Shown: piece by piece, positions 16,400-19,070 of the stretch
Position numbering within the stretch: position 1 is the first letter of the stretch
Layout: each line of letters starts with the position of its first letter
DNA from: QHWK01 sp035315685
GTDB taxonomy: Bacteria > Acidobacteriota > Vicinamibacteria > Vicinamibacterales > CAVVIG01
Length of the DNA stretch: 19,070 nucleotides
Assembly: GCA_035315685.1 (NCBI GenBank)
Contig: DATFXR010000057.1
Span: 1 to 19,070, forward strand
Direction of reading: 5' to 3'
Program-made: the position numbers and the translations under genes
Notes under the pieces: generated by a model
Database searches by the model: none
What the model saw: the letters and a program-made list of their open reading frames with translations, nothing else
Told to the model about the DNA's origin: nothing

Positions 16400-17848
16400 T
16401 CACGAGCCAAGAACCATACGCAACCACGCTGTGCCGACAGTCAGATACAGGACCATGCAGCAGGCCGTCGTCAGGCCGCCGAGACGGTAGAGATCCCGCT
16501 GCGAGAGGAAACCGCTGCCGGCGAACAGCAGGTTCGCGCTCGATCCCTGGGGCGTGATCGACGAGAAGTAGTTCGTCGCGAACAGCAGTTGGAAGGCGAG
16601 CGGTGCGGCCGGGACGCCGAGCTTGACGCCGACGTCGAGGAACACGCCGAGCAGCGCGAGCGAGTGAGCGGTCTGACTGACGAAGACGTAGTGGAGCAGC
16701 ACGTAGGCGACGACCAGGACGAGACCGGCGGCGACTGCCGGCAGTCCACCGAGCGATCCCGCGATTTTCTGACCGAGAAATCCCATGAAGCCGAGCTCGT
16801 TCAGCTGGCTGCTCAGCGTGAACAGCACCGCGAACCAGATGAACGTGGCGAGCACGTCACCTTCCTTCGAGATGTCGGCGAGCGTCAGGACGCCCGATGC
16901 CAGCAGCACGCCGAGACCCAGAAATGCGACGGCGGTGGAATCGAGCGCGAAGATGGCCGCGGACGCCCAGAGCGCGACCATGCCGACGAATGCCGCCAGC
17001 ACGATCCACTCGTTGCGGGTCAGCGGCCCCAGCGACGCGAGCGCGCGGCGCGCGGCCGCCGGTGCATCGGGTGTGGCTGTCCGTTCGGGCGCAATCAACC
17101 AGTGGAGCAGCAGCGGCAGCAGCGCCATCGCAACCAGCGTCGGCACACACGCGGCGAGCAGCCAGCCGCTGAAGGTGATGTTGATCCCGAAGGTGCGTAC
17201 GATCTCGGCGCCGAGCGGATTGGCGACCATCGCCGTCAGCCACAACGCGGACGACAGGCCGAGGCTGGCGATCCCCGAAAACATCAGGAAGGCTCCGACG
17301 CGACGGCAGCTGTCGTTGTCTCGGCGCGCGCCGGCCGCCTCGGCCAGCGAGAAGGCGAGCGGATAGATGACGCCGGAGCGTGCGGTGTTGCTCGGAAATG
17401 CCGGCGCGATGAAACCATCGACGAGGAAGATGCTGTAAGAGAGGCCGAGCGTCGAACGACCGAAAAGGCTCACGACGAAGTAGCCGATTCGTGCGCCCAG
17501 CCCGCATTTGACGACGGCACGCGCGACGAGGAAGGCGAGGACGATCAGCAGAATCGTCCCGTTGGCGAAACCGGCATACGCCTTCGCCGGGGACAGCAGA
17601 CCGGTCAGCACCGACGCGGCGACTGCCAGCACTGACGCAGTGAGAATCGGGAACGCGTTGACGACGACCGAAGCGATCGCGGCGGCGAACACGACGAACA
17701 GGCGCCATGCCGGCAACGCGAGCCCGTCGGGCGCCGGCACGAACCACAGGGCGACCGCGATCGCGACGACGACGATCCGCGTCAGCAGCGTGCGTCGATC
17801 GGCGTGCGTCGCGATCGCCGCCGGTGTCGTCACCGCGGTCGTGGTCAC
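16400..17848 (-). CDS. DASS/SLC13-family dicarboxylate transporter (CitT-like)
   Basis: This is an inner-membrane carrier of 482 residues with about 11-12 helices, for C4-dicarboxylates or related anions. The first SNT motif is intact (FPSNTARSGVIYP, with Ser153-Asn154-Thr155). The second substrate-binding loop reads SITPQGSSANLLFAGSG near the C-terminus, in the pattern of CitT-type exchangers. I chose the GTG at 17848 because it overlaps the upstream stop as GTGA and has GAGGG six bases before it. Longer upstream reading would run through the upstream gene in another frame. Between aspA and asparaginase, plausible jobs are aspartate uptake, fumarate or succinate export, or an aspartate:dicarboxylate exchange. 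The actual substrate is inferred from neighbours only. Confidence 0.92.
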   Translation of the reverse strand: MTTTAVTTPAAIATHADRRTLLTRIVVVAIAVALWFVPAPDGLALPAWRLFVVFAAAIASVVVNAFPILTASVLAVAASVLTGLLSPAKAYAGFANGTILLIVLAFLVARAVVKCGLGARIGYFVVSLFGRSTLGLSYSIFLVDGFIAPAFPSNTARSGVIYPLAFSLAEAAGARRDNDSCRRVGAFLMFSGIASLGLSSALWLTAMVANPLGAEIVRTFGINITFSGWLLAACVPTLVAMALLPLLLHWLIAPERTATPDAPAAARRALASLGPLTRNEWIVLAAFVGMVALWASAAIFALDSTAVAFLGLGVLLASGVLTLADISKEGDVLATFIWFAVLFTLSSQLNELGFMGFLGQKIAGSLGGLPAVAAGLVLVVAYVLLHYVFVSQTAHSLALLGVFLDVGVKLGVPAAPLAFQLLFATNYFSSITPQGSSANLLFAGSGFLSQRDLYRLGGLTTACCMVLYLTVGTAWLRMVLGS

Positions 17849-18369
17849 GGCTGGCCCTCGCGCCAGCGGAGCCGGCCGCGGAGATCGGTCGAGCGGCCCT
17901 GGATCGACTCCGCGTCGGCCGCCACGATGTATTGCCAGGTGAGCTCGTACTCCCCGGTCACGCCCGACCAGCGGCCGGTGCCGCCGGCGATCGTGCCAGT
18001 GATCCGCCGTCCGGTCTGGAGCGGGCCGCCTCGCAGCGAGCTGAAAATGCGATCGCCGGCGCTGTCGGTCCACACCGCTCGTCCCGTCAGCTGGCTCGCG
18101 CCGTCGTCGAAGCCAATCACCTCGGCGTTGAAGCCTGCGGCGAGGCCACGGCCATTGGACAGGACGACCGCGCCGGCGACGTGCGCAACCGCGGCGGTGC
18201 GGCCGTCCTCGATCGGTACCGTCTGTCGTTGACCGCTTGCAGACCAGGTCCCATCGAACGAATGCCAGTCGTGTCGCGAGGGCTCCTGTGCTCGTGGCGT
18301 TACTGCAATCGTCAGCGACACGGCGAGCGCGAACATGAGCGCCCAGACAATCGACCCGTGACGCGTCAT
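17845..18369 (-). CDS. Small secreted protein, probable beta-barrel, between aspA and the transporter
   Basis: The product has 174 residues. The ATG at 18369 overlaps the aspA stop as ATGA, and the gene's own stop overlaps the transporter start as GTGA, so it is tightly built into the operon. A clear signal peptide (MTRHGSIVWALMFALAVSL, ending PRAQ near residue 28) precedes an all-beta region. Visible segments are FDGTWSASGQRQTVP, GAVVLSNGRGLAAGFNAEVIGF, RAVWTDSAGDRIFSSLRG and GTIAGGTGRWSGVTGEYELTW. The GGTGRWSGVTG turn resembles those in small secreted calycin- or allene-oxide-cyclase-like barrels, but I cannot assign a family. Context suggests a periplasmic accessory in asparagine or aspartate use, perhaps ligand binding; this is a guess. 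Confidence 0.82.
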   Translation of the reverse strand: MTRHGSIVWALMFALAVSLTIAVTPRAQEPSRHDWHSFDGTWSASGQRQTVPIEDGRTAAVAHVAGAVVLSNGRGLAAGFNAEVIGFDDGASQLTGRAVWTDSAGDRIFSSLRGGPLQTGRRITGTIAGGTGRWSGVTGEYELTWQYIVAADAESIQGRSTDLRGRLRWREGQP

Positions 18370-19070
18370 GCAGGATGGCCCTGGCCGGTCATCAGCATCG
18401 GGTCGAGGACCTGCGCGAGCTGCGCCTCGGTGAGGATGCCCTTTTCGCGGACCAGCTCCAGAATTCCGCGGCCGGTCTTCGCGGCCTCGGCCGCGAGCTC
18501 GGTGGCGCGCTCGTAGCCGATCACCGGGTTCAGTGCCGTCACCGTGCCGATGCTGAAGTCCACGTAGTGGCGGAGGACGTCGGGGTTGGCGGTGATGCCT
18601 TCGACGCAGTGCACGCGGAGCGTCTGAGCGGCGTTGATGAACAGGGTCTGCGCCTCGAAGATGCAGGCGGCGATGACCGGCTCGAACACGTTGAGCTGCA
18701 GCTGTCCGCCTTCCGCCGCCATCGTCACCGTCAGGTCGCTGCCGATGACGCGGAAGCAGACCATGTTGACCACCTCGGGAATCACCGGGTTCACCTTGCC
18801 CGGCATGATTGACGACCCCGGTTGCTTGGCGGGCAGGTTGATCTCGCGCAGACCGCAGCGGGGACCGGACGCGAGCAGGCGGAGATCGTTGCAGACCTTG
18901 GAGAGCTTGATGGCGAGGCTCTTCATGCAGGACGAGTAGAGCACGAACGCCTGCGTGTCCTGCGTCGCTTCGATCAGGTTCTCGGCAAGATAGATCGGCA
19001 TGCCGGTGATGCTGGCCAGATGCTTCGTGCACGCGGCGGCGTAACCCGCGGGCGCGTTCAGGCCGGTGCC
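18366..19070 (-). CDS. aspA: Aspartate ammonia-lyase (partial, N-terminus off the right edge)
   Basis: Aspartase converts L-aspartate to fumarate and ammonia in the cytoplasm. The C-terminal 234 residues are here, starting GTGLNAPAGYAAA. The superfamily loop GSSIMPGKVNPVIPEVVNM carries the catalytic serine. Aspartase, not fumarase, is shown by NPVIPEVVNMVCFRVIG, TMAAEGGQLQLNVFEPVI and the C-terminal GITANPDVLRHYVDFSIG. These follow E. coli AspA closely; fumarases have NPTQCE and a different tail. The stop overlaps the next gene as ATGA. The upstream part lies outside the window, so the start and any promoter or regulator are unknown. Confidence 0.93.
   Translation of the reverse strand, partial: GTGLNAPAGYAAACTKHLASITGMPIYLAENLIEATQDTQAFVLYSSCMKSLAIKLSKVCNDLRLLASGPRCGLREINLPAKQPGSSIMPGKVNPVIPEVVNMVCFRVIGSDLTVTMAAEGGQLQLNVFEPVIAACIFEAQTLFINAAQTLRVHCVEGITANPDVLRHYVDFSIGTVTALNPVIGYERATELAAEAAKTGRGILELVREKGILTEAQLAQVLDPMLMTGQGHPA

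Noticed and set aside
16589..17635. A 348-codon plus-strand open frame opposite the DASS transporter.
   Set aside because: Its composition is charged and repetitive, and the minus-strand transporter shows membrane helices and the SNT motif.
18366..19070. Class II fumarase instead of aspartase.
   Set aside because: The loop reads MPGKVNPVIPE and the C-terminal segment GITANPDV follows aspartases; fumarases have NPTQCE at this place.

Overview
The window is high-GC bacterial chromosome with dense, short-spaced operons and many secreted or envelope proteins. No tRNA, rRNA, CRISPR array, insertion sequence or phage gene was seen. A Gram-negative cell is certain in practice, because an AcrB-type pump with an outer-membrane factor and a periplasmic asparaginase are present. 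Gene content and the style of the small secreted protein at 3647-4225 suggest Acidobacteriota (Vicinamibacteria-like). That placement is an inference from memory and not shown by any marker gene.

Region 1 (1-3399, minus strand) is the head of an F1Fo ATP synthase operon in the standard order atpB-atpE-atpF-atpH-atpA. atpA runs off the left edge. The operon has several oddities: a 62-residue c subunit, a 130-residue delta subunit in the same frame as atpF behind a single stop codon, and a Ser in the alpha-subunit P-loop where Gln is usual. Region 2 (3400-4519) holds the divergent spacer upstream of atpB, with a cluster of GGAG/CTCC half-sites, then one small secreted protein on the plus strand and a 294-base spacer with no convincing gene.

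Region 3 (4520-11136, plus strand) is a complete tripartite efflux operon: periplasmic adaptor lipoprotein, HAE-1 RND pump and outer-membrane factor. A class I-type polyphosphate kinase 2 gene follows 16 bases later. A strong hairpin comes next, and then a large MscS-type mechanosensitive channel (11207-12925).

Region 4 (12853-19070, minus strand) reads right to left as aspartate ammonia-lyase (partial), a small secreted protein, a DASS/CitT-type dicarboxylate transporter, a type II asparaginase, and a membrane-anchored metallophosphoesterase with a DUF308/HdeD-like N-terminus. Most junctions are 4-base or shorter stop/start overlaps (ATGA, GTGA, TTGA). This looks like one transcription unit for extracytoplasmic asparagine breakdown: asparagine to aspartate and ammonia outside the cytoplasm, carboxylate transport, then aspartate to fumarate and ammonia inside. 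The last gene overlaps the mscS-type gene tail-to-tail by 73 bases.

The most promising items for something new are the asparagine/aspartate operon with its unnamed secreted protein, the DUF308-metallophosphoesterase fusion at its end, and the set of small departures in the ATP synthase subunits.
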